From Gammaproteobacteria bacterium (lineage in GTDB: Bacteria > Gemmatimonadota > Gemmatimonadetes > Longimicrobiales > Gaopeijiaceae), in the NCBI GenBank assembly GCA_028819075.1, contig JAPPMM010000049.1, positions 124,001 to 188,000 on the forward strand: a stretch of 64,000 nucleotides of DNA. The letters are read 5' to 3'. Shown one piece after another: positions 52,358 to 61,136 of the stretch (position 1 is the stretch's first letter; each line of letters begins with the position of its first letter). The position numbers were made by a program, and so were the translations under genes. The notes under the pieces are model-generated. The model was not told where the DNA came from, did not search any database, and saw nothing but the letters and a program-made list of their open reading frames with translations.

Positions 52358-53479
52358 GTGCGGCGAATCCTCGTCCTGAACTGGCAGGACCGGGAAAACC
52401 CGCAGGCCGGTGGAGCCGAAGAGCACGTCCACCAGGTCTTCGGCCGACTCGCCGGACGGGGCTACGAGGTTGCGCTGCTGGCCTCGGGCTTCGAGGAGTG
52501 CGAGCCCCGCGTGCGGCTGGACGGCATCGAGGTTCACAGGACCGGCGGACGCTACACCTTCTCGATGGCCGCGCCCTGGTACTACCTGCGCAACCTGCGG
52601 CGCGAACGCTGGGACGTGGTGGTGGACAACCTCAACAAGGTGCCCCTCTTCTCTCCGTGGTGGGCGTCGGCCCCGGTGGTGCCGCTCGTGCACCACCTGT
52701 TCGGGCTCACCGCCTTCCGCGAAGCCTCCTTCCCCCTCGCGGCGGCGACCTGGCTCATGGAGCGGCCGCTCCCGCTGGTGTATCGACGCCGGCCCACCAT
52801 TGCGGTTTCGCGGAGCACGCGCGACGACCTGACCCGACGAGGACTGCGGGCTCCCATGGAGGTCATTCCGGTCGGGGTCGACACCGCGCACTACGCGCCG
52901 CACGCGGAGGGCCGCAGGACGCCCGCGCCTTCTCTGCTGTACCTGGGACGCCTCAAGCGCTACAAGGGCGTCGATCTGCTGGTGCGCGCGGTGGCGAAGC
53001 TTGCGCGGCAGGGACTGCGCGTCGACTTGAAGGTGGCCGGCGCGGGCGACGCCCGCCCGGAGCTGGAGCGGCTGGCAGGCGAGCTGGGCGTGGAGGATCG
53101 GGTCATCTTCCTCGGATTCGTGGACGACCGGACGAAGATCGACCTGATGCGCACATCGTGGGTGCACGGGCTCACGTCTCCCAAGGAGGGCTGGGGGATC
53201 ACTGTGCTCGAGGCCGGCGCCTGCGGCACGCCCTCGGTCGCGAGTGACGCCCCCGGGCTGCGCGAGGCGGTGCTGGATGGAAAGACCGGACTGCTGGTGC
53301 CCCACGGCGACGTCGAAGCCCTGGCCGGGGCGGTCCGGAGGCTGGTCACGGACGGGGAACTTCGCGGGCAACTCGGAGCGGGCGCGCGCGCCTACGCCGA
53401 GTCGCTGTCGTGGGACGCAACCAGCGTCGCGGTGGAGCGCTTTCTGCTTGCGGTTTCCTCCGGCGAGGCGGTGTCCTGA
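52358..53479 (+). CDS. GT-B glycosyltransferase, family 4-like
   Basis: 373 residues from GTG 52358 (opening VRRILVLNWQD); TTG 52331 would add nine residues. The N-terminal half contains AGGAEEHVHQV, and the C-terminal half shows PVGVDTAHYAP, LYLGRLKRYKGVDLLVRAV and the donor-site E-x7-E-like motif in EGWGITVLEAGACGTPSV. Such enzymes transfer a sugar from a nucleotide-sugar to lipids, glycans or small molecules. It converges on crtI with 22 bases between, so a role in glycosylating the carotenoid made next door is plausible, though housekeeping glycan synthesis is equally possible. Confidence 0.82.
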   Translation: MRRILVLNWQDRENPQAGGAEEHVHQVFGRLAGRGYEVALLASGFEECEPRVRLDGIEVHRTGGRYTFSMAAPWYYLRNLRRERWDVVVDNLNKVPLFSPWWASAPVVPLVHHLFGLTAFREASFPLAAATWLMERPLPLVYRRRPTIAVSRSTRDDLTRRGLRAPMEVIPVGVDTAHYAPHAEGRRTPAPSLLYLGRLKRYKGVDLLVRAVAKLARQGLRVDLKVAGAGDARPELERLAGELGVEDRVIFLGFVDDRTKIDLMRTSWVHGLTSPKEGWGITVLEAGACGTPSVASDAPGLREAVLDGKTGLLVPHGDVEALAGAVRRLVTDGELRGQLGAGARAYAESLSWDATSVAVERFLLAVSSGEAVS

Positions 53480-53501
53480 GGCCCGGGGAGCGGGCCGACC
53501 A

Positions 53502-55082
53502 CTATCCCAACCCGAAATCCTGCGCGATGGCGTGACAGGTCGCCGCGGCCGAGAGGACCACGCCCGGCACGCCCGCGCCGGGATGGGTTCCGGCTCCCGC
53601 GAGGTAGAGCCCGCCCACCTCTTCGCTCCGGTTGTGCGGCCGGAACCAGGCGGTCTGGGTCAGCCTGGGCTCGATTCCGAAGGCGTTGCCCAGGACCGCG
53701 CCGAACTGGGTCGCGAAGTCGTCGGGGGTGAAGACCTCCCGCACCTCCACGGCCCCGGTGAGCCCCTCCAGCCCCCAGGCTTCCAGGGCGTCGAGGACGC
53801 GAAGCGTCATCCGGGGAGCCTCGATGGCCCAGTCGATGCCCGAGGCGGCGTTCGGAACGGGCACGAGGACATACATGCTCTCACAGCCCGGAGGCGCCAT
53901 GGAGGGGTCGGTCCGGGACGGCGTGTGCAGGTACATGCTGAAGTCTCCGGCCAGCGTCTTCCGGTCGAAGATATCCCGCACCAGGCCCTCGTACCGGGGC
54001 CCGACGATGATGGTGTGGTGCATGAGCTGCGGGTAACGCCTGCGCACGCCGAGATAGAGCAGGAAGCAGCTCATCGACTGATGCAGGCGCGCGAGCCGGT
54101 CGTCGGTCCAGCGGCGCCGGCGCACATGGCCCAGGAGCCGCCCGTAGGTGTGCCCCGGGTCGGCGTTGCTCACGACGATATCGGCGGGAAGGAAGGACCG
54201 GGGCAGTTCGCGGCCCCCCGTCCCGCCCACGCGAACGCCCCTCACCCTTCGCCTGAGCACCTCCACGCGCAGTGCCGGCGTTTCCGTGTACAAGACGCCG
54301 CCGATCTCGCGGAAGACGGTCTCAAGGGCGGTGACCAGGCTGTACATGCCCCCGCGCGCGTACCAGACGCCGCCTTCCTTCTCCAGGTACGGGATCATGA
54401 GAAAGATGGAGGGGGCGCGGAACGGGTTGCCTCCCAGAAACAGAGGATGGAACGAGTACAGGAAACGGTGTCGCCAGTTGTGGAAGTGTCGCGCCACGGA
54501 GCGGGCGACCGGCCTCCAGGCGTTCAGGCGGGCCACCCGGGGCGCGAACCGGACCATGGCGGCAAGCGTGTCGAAGGGGCGGGCCCCCAGCCCCTCGGTG
54601 ATGACGGCGTCATGGATGGGCCGGAGAGCGGCGAAGAAGTCCTCGAGGCGCGCCGCGTCGCCGGGGTAGTACCTGGCCATCGACGCCTTCATGCGCTCCA
54701 TGTCCGAGGTGTAGTCGAGCCAGGTGCCGTCGTGAAACCAGACCCGGTAGAAGGGGTCGAGGGGGACCAGGGAGACGTAGTCGCCGAGGCGTCGGCCGGC
54801 CGCCGCGAACAGGTCTTCGAGGAGCGCCGGAGCCGTGATCAGGCTGGGGCCGGTATCGAACACGTATCCGTTCCGGCGCAGCTGGCCCGCCCGTCCGCCC
54901 AGCTGGGCGCGCTGTTCGACGAGGGTTGTGGACACTCCGGCCGCCTGGAGGCGGATGGCCGAGGCGAGGCCGCCGAAGCCACTCCCGATGACGACGGCGC
55001 GGAGCGGTTTGTACCCGTCGGAGCCGCCCTGCGGTGGACGCGGCGCCGCGCCGTTGGTGCGCCCGGCGGACCTGGAAGACAT
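53502..55082 (-). CDS. crtI: Phytoene desaturase
   Basis: 526 residues. FAD-binding motif AVVIGSGFGGLASAIRLQAAG, GGRAGQLRRNGYVFDTGPSL, a membrane-associated middle, and the C-terminal GLYLAGAGTHPGAGVPGVVL characteristic of CrtI-type desaturases. It desaturates phytoene, probably to lycopene or an intermediate; the step number cannot be read. It starts 7 bases after the stop of the synthase fusion and is the last gene of the leftward carotenoid operon. Length and motifs are normal for crtI. Confidence 0.9.
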   Translation of the reverse strand: MSSRSAGRTNGAAPRPPQGGSDGYKPLRAVVIGSGFGGLASAIRLQAAGVSTTLVEQRAQLGGRAGQLRRNGYVFDTGPSLITAPALLEDLFAAAGRRLGDYVSLVPLDPFYRVWFHDGTWLDYTSDMERMKASMARYYPGDAARLEDFFAALRPIHDAVITEGLGARPFDTLAAMVRFAPRVARLNAWRPVARSVARHFHNWRHRFLYSFHPLFLGGNPFRAPSIFLMIPYLEKEGGVWYARGGMYSLVTALETVFREIGGVLYTETPALRVEVLRRRVRGVRVGGTGGRELPRSFLPADIVVSNADPGHTYGRLLGHVRRRRWTDDRLARLHQSMSCFLLYLGVRRRYPQLMHHTIIVGPRYEGLVRDIFDRKTLAGDFSMYLHTPSRTDPSMAPPGCESMYVLVPVPNAASGIDWAIEAPRMTLRVLDALEAWGLEGLTGAVEVREVFTPDDFATQFGAVLGNAFGIEPRLTQTAWFRPHNRSEEVGGLYLAGAGTHPGAGVPGVVLSAAATCHAIAQDFGLG

Positions 55083-55089
55083 GGGGCGC

Positions 55090-57090
55090 CTACCCTCGCG
55101 CGGCGGGGTGCCGTTCGACGCGCCACCGCCGCCCGGCCCGCAGGCGCCCGTAGCCCCGGCGGGCGAGCACCACCTTGGCCGGCAGGGAGGTGTGGGCGCG
55201 GAGGTTCAGACTGTCGTGACCGTTGGCGCGCACCTGGTCGTGGATGCCCTGATAGACCTGCGCGGCCACCGCCACGGCGCGCTGGAAGGAAGCCGGCAGG
55301 TGGGGCATGCCTTCGTAGGCGTCGGCATAGGCGGCATCGGCGATGCCCATGAGTTCCTCGAGCAACCCGGAGTACGCCGCTCCCACTCCGCCTCCACGTC
55401 GCGCGCGCGCCCGCACCGCGAGGAGCGCCTCCCGGCTCACGCCATGGGCGGCCATGCGGTCGGCGGGGAGGTAGAGCCGCCCGCGCGCGAGGTCCTCTCC
55501 GACATCGCGGATGATGTTGGTGAGCTGCATCGCGTGCCCCAGCGTGTGTGCGCGCTCGATCACCCAGCCGTCGCGCACGCCGAACGAATACGTCAGCCAG
55601 GCGCCCACCACCGACGCGACGCGATGGGTATAGAGGCGCAGCTCGTCCATGGTCCGGTAGATGCGCGGTTCGACGTCCATGCGCACGCCTTCGATGAGTT
55701 CGGACGCGAGGTCGAAGGGGATGCGCCGGCTTGCCATATCGCCCATGACCGCGTCGGCGAGGGGGATCCCCGTCGCCTCGCCGTCGTAGGCCGCCCGGCA
55801 GATCGCGGCCCAGGCGTCAAGCGTTCGATACAGGTCGACGCCGGGTGCGGAGGTCTCGTCCACCAGGTCGTCCGTGAACCGGCACCAGGCGTAGATCTCC
55901 CGCACTCTCCTGCGTTCCTCCGGCGCGAAGAGCCGGGCGGCGAAGGAGAAGCTGCGGCTGTGGCGGGCGAAGTAGCGTCCCCACTCCCGCCGGGCCCCGA
56001 GCGCCTGGGCGCGGGCCGCGATGGAGGTGATCGTCGTGAAGGCGGGGGGCGCGGCCGGCCCGTCCGCCCGCCGCCGGCCGCTTGTGGAAAGGCGGGACGC
56101 GGATCCGTTTGCGGGGATCCGCGGCGCGGGGCGCCTCGCAAGACCTTGCGCCGCCGCGCGCTCGCAGCGCCGGACCCATCTGCGCATGAGGTCGACGAGG
56201 GCCGGGTCGGCCTTTGCCGCGAGGAGCCTGCCCGCCAGCTTCGAGCCGCGCGCGCGCAGACCCTCCAACGCCTCGTGTGCCATGGACGGAGCGGCGGGGA
56301 CATGTTCGGTACCGTTAGTCCTCTTCCGGAAGAACTCGCGCAGCGCCTCTTCGGGGGTGAGATCGAACCACCGGGGTCCGCGGTCGCCGAGCACGGAGGT
56401 CCAGACCCGGTTCCGGAAGTCCTGTAGCTTGGGCTTGCCGGTATCGTCGCCGGGGCAGTAGTCCAGGAAGTCGTCCACCAGTTGATAGAACGCCCCGAAT
56501 TCGATCCCGAGCTCGCGGAGTTCGCGCGCCGACCGGATGGCTGCGCCATCGCCCGCCCAGCCCGCCAGCCCCGCCGCCGCCCCGAATAGCGCACCGCTCT
56601 TGGCGCGCACCACTTCCAGGTATCCGTCCGCGTGGCACCCGCGCGCCGACACTTCCCCCTGCATCTTCTCGCCCCGGACGGTTGTCTCCACGGCCTCCGT
56701 GAAGGCGGTCAGGAATCCCTCCGAGCGGGTCATGAGCGCGACCCGGTAGCTCCCGGTCAGGCAGAGGTCCCCCGCGAGGAGGGCGGCGCCCGCGCCCTTC
56801 GCACCCAGCAGGGAGGAGGAGTTGCGGCGCTTCGCTCCGCCGTCGAGGACATCGTCGTGGTGGAGCGAGGCCTCGTGCGCCATCTGCACGGCCAGGCAGC
56901 CAAGCCAGAAGCGATCGGTGAGACGGTCGCGCCGCTCCGGTGGCACGAAGGCCAGCGCGGTCCGGGGGCGGAGCAGCTTGCCGCGCAGGGGCGGCACCGC
57001 AACCCCCCGCTCGGAGGCCGCCTTGCCCGCCCTGGCGAGCCCCGTCTCGACGAGGCCGCTGGCCGCTAGCGTGCTTCGCGCGCTACCCAC
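55090..57090 (-). CDS. Fused polyprenyl diphosphate synthase and phytoene synthase
   Basis: 666 residues in one open frame from GTG 57090, behind AAGGGGGGG; the start overlaps the end of the CruF-like gene by 25 bases. Residues about 30-310 are a trans-prenyl synthase with both aspartate motifs (HHDDVLD about 77-83 and LVDDFLD about 204-210). A linker of about 50 residues follows, then a phytoene synthase domain (WGRYFARHSRSFSFAARLF, FTDDLVDE about 405-412, NIIRDVGEDLARGRLYLP). The alanine five residues before the first motif suits GGPP or longer products. Both halves keep their catalytic motifs and no internal ATG or GTG is obvious at the junction. The enzyme would convert IPP and DMAPP/FPP to phytoene on one polypeptide. 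Confidence 0.85.
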   Translation of the reverse strand: MGSARSTLAASGLVETGLARAGKAASERGVAVPPLRGKLLRPRTALAFVPPERRDRLTDRFWLGCLAVQMAHEASLHHDDVLDGGAKRRNSSSLLGAKGAGAALLAGDLCLTGSYRVALMTRSEGFLTAFTEAVETTVRGEKMQGEVSARGCHADGYLEVVRAKSGALFGAAAGLAGWAGDGAAIRSARELRELGIEFGAFYQLVDDFLDYCPGDDTGKPKLQDFRNRVWTSVLGDRGPRWFDLTPEEALREFFRKRTNGTEHVPAAPSMAHEALEGLRARGSKLAGRLLAAKADPALVDLMRRWVRRCERAAAQGLARRPAPRIPANGSASRLSTSGRRRADGPAAPPAFTTITSIAARAQALGARREWGRYFARHSRSFSFAARLFAPEERRRVREIYAWCRFTDDLVDETSAPGVDLYRTLDAWAAICRAAYDGEATGIPLADAVMGDMASRRIPFDLASELIEGVRMDVEPRIYRTMDELRLYTHRVASVVGAWLTYSFGVRDGWVIERAHTLGHAMQLTNIIRDVGEDLARGRLYLPADRMAAHGVSREALLAVRARARRGGGVGAAYSGLLEELMGIADAAYADAYEGMPHLPASFQRAVAVAAQVYQGIHDQVRANGHDSLNLRAHTSLPAKVVLARRGYGRLRAGRRWRVERHPAARG

Positions 57091-57869
57091 CGCTGCCCCC
57101 CCTTCACCAGCGCCAGCACGGCCACGGTCGCCATCACCGCTCCCCGGTATCCGCCGACCAGCGTCATCGCAAGCGACAGCGCCAGCACCGTCGCGTAGTA
57201 CGTCTCCATGAGCGGGACGGGGATGCGCCGGGCTGCTTCGTCCGCCCGCACCAGGTCGAACCCGGCCATGATCGCCACCCCCGTCGCGAACCACCCGGCC
57301 AGGTTGACGAGCGGCATCCCGTAGTACGGCCCCGGCGTCTCCCATACCCAGTACCGCGTCAGCGAACTCATCGCGGGATCGAGCGTCAGATCCCAGGTCG
57401 TCAGCAGAAGCGCCCCGATTCCCCAGCGCGCGACTCGTGAATCAGCCATGGCGTTCGCGATGACGTAGGAAGGAAACGCCATCATGAACCAACTGAGTGG
57501 AATCAGCAGGGGAACCAGCCCGGCGACCCGGTATCCCAGCAGCTCGGTGTAGCGATAGGCGCTGAACGGAAACCCGGTGGCGGTGCCCAGCAGCTCGGCG
57601 CCCAGCGACAGTCCTCCGGCCACTGCCAGTCCCGGGAGCCAGCTCCATCCGGCGCGGGCCGAGAGGGAGATCGCCAGCGCCGCGAACGCGACGAGGATGT
57701 GGCCGCGGGCGAAGAACTCGAACGCAACCGGAAAGAACCCGGCGGACGAGGGGAAACTGGCAAGCAGTTCGGGATGCCGTCCGAAGGTGGCGTACCCCGC
57801 GACGGATGCCATGGAGAACAGAGCCAGGGCCGCGAGGCCGATCTGGTCCACGCGAGTCAGTCCGGACAT
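57066..57869 (-). CDS. CruF-like carotenoid hydratase (DUF422 family)
   Basis: 267 residues, multi-pass membrane protein with about seven to eight hydrophobic segments. Recognisable family features are FPFSAYRYTELLGYRV, PLSWFMMAFPSYVIANAMA, TTWDLTLDPAMS and WVWETPGPYYGMPLVNLAGW, which match the CruF/bisanhydrobacterioruberin hydratase family. These add water across a terminal psi-end double bond of carotenoids. It starts only 7 bases after the B12-regulator gene stop, without a clear ribosome site, implying translational coupling, and its 3' end overlaps the synthase fusion. Confidence 0.8.
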   Translation of the reverse strand: MSGLTRVDQIGLAALALFSMASVAGYATFGRHPELLASFPSSAGFFPVAFEFFARGHILVAFAALAISLSARAGWSWLPGLAVAGGLSLGAELLGTATGFPFSAYRYTELLGYRVAGLVPLLIPLSWFMMAFPSYVIANAMADSRVARWGIGALLLTTWDLTLDPAMSSLTRYWVWETPGPYYGMPLVNLAGWFATGVAIMAGFDLVRADEAARRIPVPLMETYYATVLALSLAMTLVGGYRGAVMATVAVLALVKGGQRWVAREAR

Positions 57870-57876
57870 CGGTGGA

Positions 57877-58872
57877 TCAGGCGGGAATCGATGCGGTCTG
57901 CGGAAAATGCCGGTCCATCCAGCGCTGGAACGCCGACAGGCTGGCGAACCGCCCGGACCGGCCGAGCGGCCACCCGCGCACGGCGGATCGGGTTCCTCGG
58001 CTGCCGGTGCCTCCGACCGCGAGCGCGAAGGGCCGTCGGGGATCGGCGAGTTTGCCCGCGACCTCGATGAACCGTCGCACGTCGTTGGGGCCGGATGGTG
58101 GCGTCACGGACAGGCACACCAGCGCGGCTCCCCGGGCTCGCTGCGCGGCCACGATTTCCGGGATCGGCAGGCCGGTGCCCAGATACTCGACCGCCCACCC
58201 GCGCTGCACCAGCATCAGGCGGACCAGGAGAGCGCCCAGGCCGTGACGGTCGGTCTCGAGGGTGCCAACGACGGCCACCGGCGGTTGCGGGCCCGGCCGC
58301 CGGTCGGCATGGCCGCTCCCTCCGACCAGAGAGATAATCGTTTCGCTCACCTCGCGGGTGGCGGCGCGCTCGTCGGCGATCCGCAGTTCCCCTCGCCGCC
58401 ACCCCTCGCCCACCCTGCGCAGGAACCCTCCGAGCACGCCGTCCAGAATCCGCGCTCCGATCGGATCAACCGCCGTCACATGGCGCAGGAAGCGACCGAT
58501 CAGGTGCGCCCGCCCAAGCTTGAGCCAACCGACGAGCAGGTTTCGCGCCGGCGAGGCGTTGCCGCCCTCCAGCGCCTGAACCGCGGTCCAGACCGCCCCG
58601 GCGTCGTCCCCGAACCAGTGCAGATACACTTCGTTGCCGCGCTCCCGCGCCACGCGCAGGGCGGTGTCCAGCGGGATGCGGCGGTGGCCCCCGGCGGTGG
58701 TCCCGACCCGGGCGCCCGCCGAAGCGGGCTCAGGGCGGGCGGCGCCGGATGCACCAGACCCGCGAACCCCCCGGAACCACCGCTTTACGGTGGAGGAATG
58801 CACGCCCAGCAGTTCCGCAACTTCGCGTGTGCCGAGCTGCACGGGCTCCGGGTTGGCTGGGGATACGATCAA
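57877..58872 (-). CDS. MerR-like regulator with B12-binding domain (CarH/LitR type)
   Basis: 331 residues from TTG 58872; GTG 58842 is a shorter alternative. Residues 11-33 are a MerR helix-turn-helix (TREVAELLGVHSSTVKRWF) with GGHRRI wing at about 61-66. A helical cap domain (about 80-185) and a B12-binding Rossmann domain (about 198-300) with DRHGLG (D-x-H-x-x-G, histidine about 210) follow. CarH-type proteins repress carotenoid genes in the dark with adenosylcobalamin and release DNA in light. The cap's usual W-x9-E-H motif reads W158-x9-E-R here. It heads the carotenoid operon, so autoregulation is expected. Confidence 0.85.
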   Translation of the reverse strand: MIVSPANPEPVQLGTREVAELLGVHSSTVKRWFRGVRGSGASGAARPEPASAGARVGTTAGGHRRIPLDTALRVARERGNEVYLHWFGDDAGAVWTAVQALEGGNASPARNLLVGWLKLGRAHLIGRFLRHVTAVDPIGARILDGVLGGFLRRVGEGWRRGELRIADERAATREVSETIISLVGGSGHADRRPGPQPPVAVVGTLETDRHGLGALLVRLMLVQRGWAVEYLGTGLPIPEIVAAQRARGAALVCLSVTPPSGPNDVRRFIEVAGKLADPRRPFALAVGGTGSRGTRSAVRGWPLGRSGRFASLSAFQRWMDRHFPQTASIPA

Positions 58873-58922
58873 AGCGTTCGTAGGGGCAACGCGTGAGCGG
58901 TTTGCGAGCGGGCGCAGGTGTC

Positions 58923-58952
58923 ATGATAGCATCAAATACGCGTAACAGACAA
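58923..58952 (-). promoter_or_regulatory. Carotenoid operon promoter with palindromic operator candidate
   Basis: On the leftward strand TTGTCT (58952-58947) and TATCAT (58928-58923) are 18 bases apart, about 50 bases before the regulator's start codon. The perfect palindrome TACGCGTA (58937-58944) lies in the spacer, where a MerR-family protein would bind. Match to sigma-70 consensus is good for this GC-rich genome, but it is a by-eye call. Confidence 0.5.
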
Positions 58953-59090
58953 CTGATAATCGGTATGAAACAGACGCACGGCTGCAAACGGCCCCTGAAT
59001 TCGCTCATCGTGGTCTCTCAGGACGGTTTGACCCGAGGCCGCGCGGGCCGGCCCCGGTGATGCGTGTCAGGATGGGCTCCCGCCCGGCGG

Positions 59091-60773
59091 TTACCGTCCG
59101 GCCGCCTGCCTCCCCAGCCGGATGGCCTCCTCCGCGCCGCCCACCTGCATGAGCAGCCCGAGGAAACCCTCACCGACCCGCTGCCCGATGTCGCCGGCGT
59201 TGGCGGTGATCATGTCCGCGAGCCCCGCCCGCGTGGCCTCGGCGAGGACGGCCTGGTTGCCCTGCTCGGCCGCCTCGCGGTCGCCGCCGAGGGCGCCGGT
59301 GAGGCTGCCGATGCCGCACGCCAGCACGCTGTAGCCGGGCACGTCCGCGATGGCGGCGGCCTCCGCGACCGCATCCGGGTCCTCGACCATGAGCATGGCG
59401 ATCACCGTGCCGTCCGGGTTGGCGGGCGACCACACGTCCGCGCCCGTGTCCTCGAAGAAGCTCACCGCGGCGCGCGCCTCCGCTACGTTGCGGACGTGCG
59501 GCAGGACGACCCCGTCGGCACCCAGCTCGAGCGCCTCCCGCACGCGGGCGCGGGTCGCTTCCTCCCCATCCTGTTCGATGGACGGGATGCGCACCAGCAA
59601 GGTCTTGCGGCCGACCGCGCCGGGGGAGCGCAGGCCCGTGGCGATGGCCTCCACCGCGGCCGGGTCGTAGCTCCGCTCGAGGTTGAGGAAGACGAAGTCC
59701 AGGAGGGGATTGCGCGCCAGTTCACGCCCGCCTTCGACGGTGTACCGCGGTGGGCCCCTCTGGCCGCGCGCGCCTGGGCCCGCCCCCGGCTCCGCTCCCG
59801 GCCCCGCCCCGGGTGCCGCTGCCGCTCCTGGCCCGCCACCCCCGGCGAACTCCGGCGGGACGAACACCCCGAAGGCGGCCAGGTTGCGCTCCCAGAGCCC
59901 GATCGTGCTGGTCGCGCGCGCGACCTCCGCCTCCGCCCGCCCGGCGTGAGCGCGCCCCACCGCGAGCGCCTCCGGCGACGTGACGATGAAGAACCGGAAC
60001 CCCTGGTCGAGGCGCTCACCGATGTCGTCGGGTCCGGCCGTGATGCCGCACGCCACGCCGGCCGCCAGGCACTCTGCCAGGACGGTCTGGATGGCGGCCT
60101 CCACCGCCTCCATGTCCCCCTCGTAGGCGCGCCGCAGGTCGCCCGGGCCGGGGATCACCACGCTCACCCCGGGGGTGCGCACGATCTCGGCCGCGCGTTC
60201 GATCCCCACCCGGTCCTCGATGAGAAGGATGTTCACCAGGTTGCCGTCCGGGTTGCCCGGCCACCCCGCGTCGCCGAGCGCCCCCACCGCCAGCTCCGCC
60301 TCCTCGACGCTCTCCACGTGCGGGTAGACGATCGAATGGGCGCCGGCATCCAGCCCCGCCCGCGCGCGCACCCGGGCCGAGTCGGCCCCGTCCCGGATGG
60401 GCGGGATGCGCAACGCCACCGGCTGGGGCGCGTACTCGCCCGCCCCCTCGCGCATCCCTCCCATGTACGCCTCCATGGCGGGGATGTCGAAGGGCCCGGA
60501 CTCCAGCGAGTAGAAGACGAAGTCGACCTCGCGGTTGCGCGCCATGCGTGCGCCCTGCCCGGGCGTGTGCTCGCCGGAGAAGATGCCGAAGACGGGCTGG
60601 CCGGTCGCGAGCAGATCGACCATCGGGTTGGCCCCGGTTGCGGAGGCCGCGGTCTGCTCCTGCGTACCGGGCGCATCCCCGGAGGGTGCGCACGACGCGA
60701 CCGCCGCCGCTATGGCGAGAAGGAGGGTCGCGGACAGACCGCGGGAGCCGGACGAGGGTCGGAGCGGGCGCAT
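59091..60773 (-). CDS. Exported tandem HpcH/HpaI aldolase-like lipoprotein
   Basis: 560 residues from ATG 60773 behind AGGAGGA. Lipoprotein signal AAVASC (cysteine 28). Two HpcH/HpaI-like barrels follow. The first has VALRIPPI, ILLIEDRVGIERA and VVIPGPGDLRRAYEG, keeping the glutamate and aspartate metal ligands. The second, after a Gly/Ala/Pro-rich linker (about residues 340-375), has LLVRIPSI, AMLMVEDPDAVAEA and VLACGIGSLTGAL, where the aspartate position reads S. The family normally makes cytoplasmic class II aldolases acting on 2-oxo-3-deoxy acids; an exported duplicated form is unusual. Substrate unknown. Confidence 0.78.
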   Translation of the reverse strand: MRPLRPSSGSRGLSATLLLAIAAAVASCAPSGDAPGTQEQTAASATGANPMVDLLATGQPVFGIFSGEHTPGQGARMARNREVDFVFYSLESGPFDIPAMEAYMGGMREGAGEYAPQPVALRIPPIRDGADSARVRARAGLDAGAHSIVYPHVESVEEAELAVGALGDAGWPGNPDGNLVNILLIEDRVGIERAAEIVRTPGVSVVIPGPGDLRRAYEGDMEAVEAAIQTVLAECLAAGVACGITAGPDDIGERLDQGFRFFIVTSPEALAVGRAHAGRAEAEVARATSTIGLWERNLAAFGVFVPPEFAGGGGPGAAAAPGAGPGAEPGAGPGARGQRGPPRYTVEGGRELARNPLLDFVFLNLERSYDPAAVEAIATGLRSPGAVGRKTLLVRIPSIEQDGEEATRARVREALELGADGVVLPHVRNVAEARAAVSFFEDTGADVWSPANPDGTVIAMLMVEDPDAVAEAAAIADVPGYSVLACGIGSLTGALGGDREAAEQGNQAVLAEATRAGLADMITANAGDIGQRVGEGFLGLLMQVGGAEEAIRLGRQAAGR

Positions 60774-61098
60774 GGGACGATCCTCCTGAGCGGGGACGGG
60801 GATGGCTGACGCGCCAAGGCGACCACGGCGCGTCGCACGGGCACGCATGACGCATCATGCATGCGCGGGCGGCCGAAATGCCAGTAACGGCCCGCTCCCC
60901 GCCGGGCACCTACCGCCGTGCTCAACACTATGGCATCTTCCGAAGTCCTTGCCGTGGAGCCGGGAGGCTCCGAGGAACGACGGCCCGCAACCCGAGCATC
61001 CTTCAGCAGCCATCCTCATCGCGTTGCCCACTACCTTCCGCCGAGCCTCCGCTAGCGATCCCGCGCGAGCCCCTTCCCGCCTGACCGGCAGTCCGCGG
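60774..61098. other. Divergent promoter region with palindromes
   Basis: 325 bases between the leftward aldolase-like gene and the rightward barrel gene. GCATG and CATGC form an inverted repeat at 60845-60860, overlapping the palindrome GCATGC at 60859-60864. The start of repeat copy 2 (61085) lies at its right end. No further gene or clear promoter was identified. Confidence 0.45.
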
Positions 61099-61136
61099 AT
61101 GAATCCGCGCGTGCACGAAGAGCGGCGAGGCGCCGG
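61085..61136 (+). repeat. Two-hairpin dispersed repeat, copy 2
   Basis: It contains CGCGGA-TGAA-TCCGCG (61094-61109) and CGGCG-AGG-CGCCG (61123-61135). About 47 of 52 bases match copy 1 at 1845-1897. The start codon of the barrel gene (61099) overlaps the first hairpin, and the repeat supplies the first 12 or so codons of its signal peptide. Confidence 0.6.
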
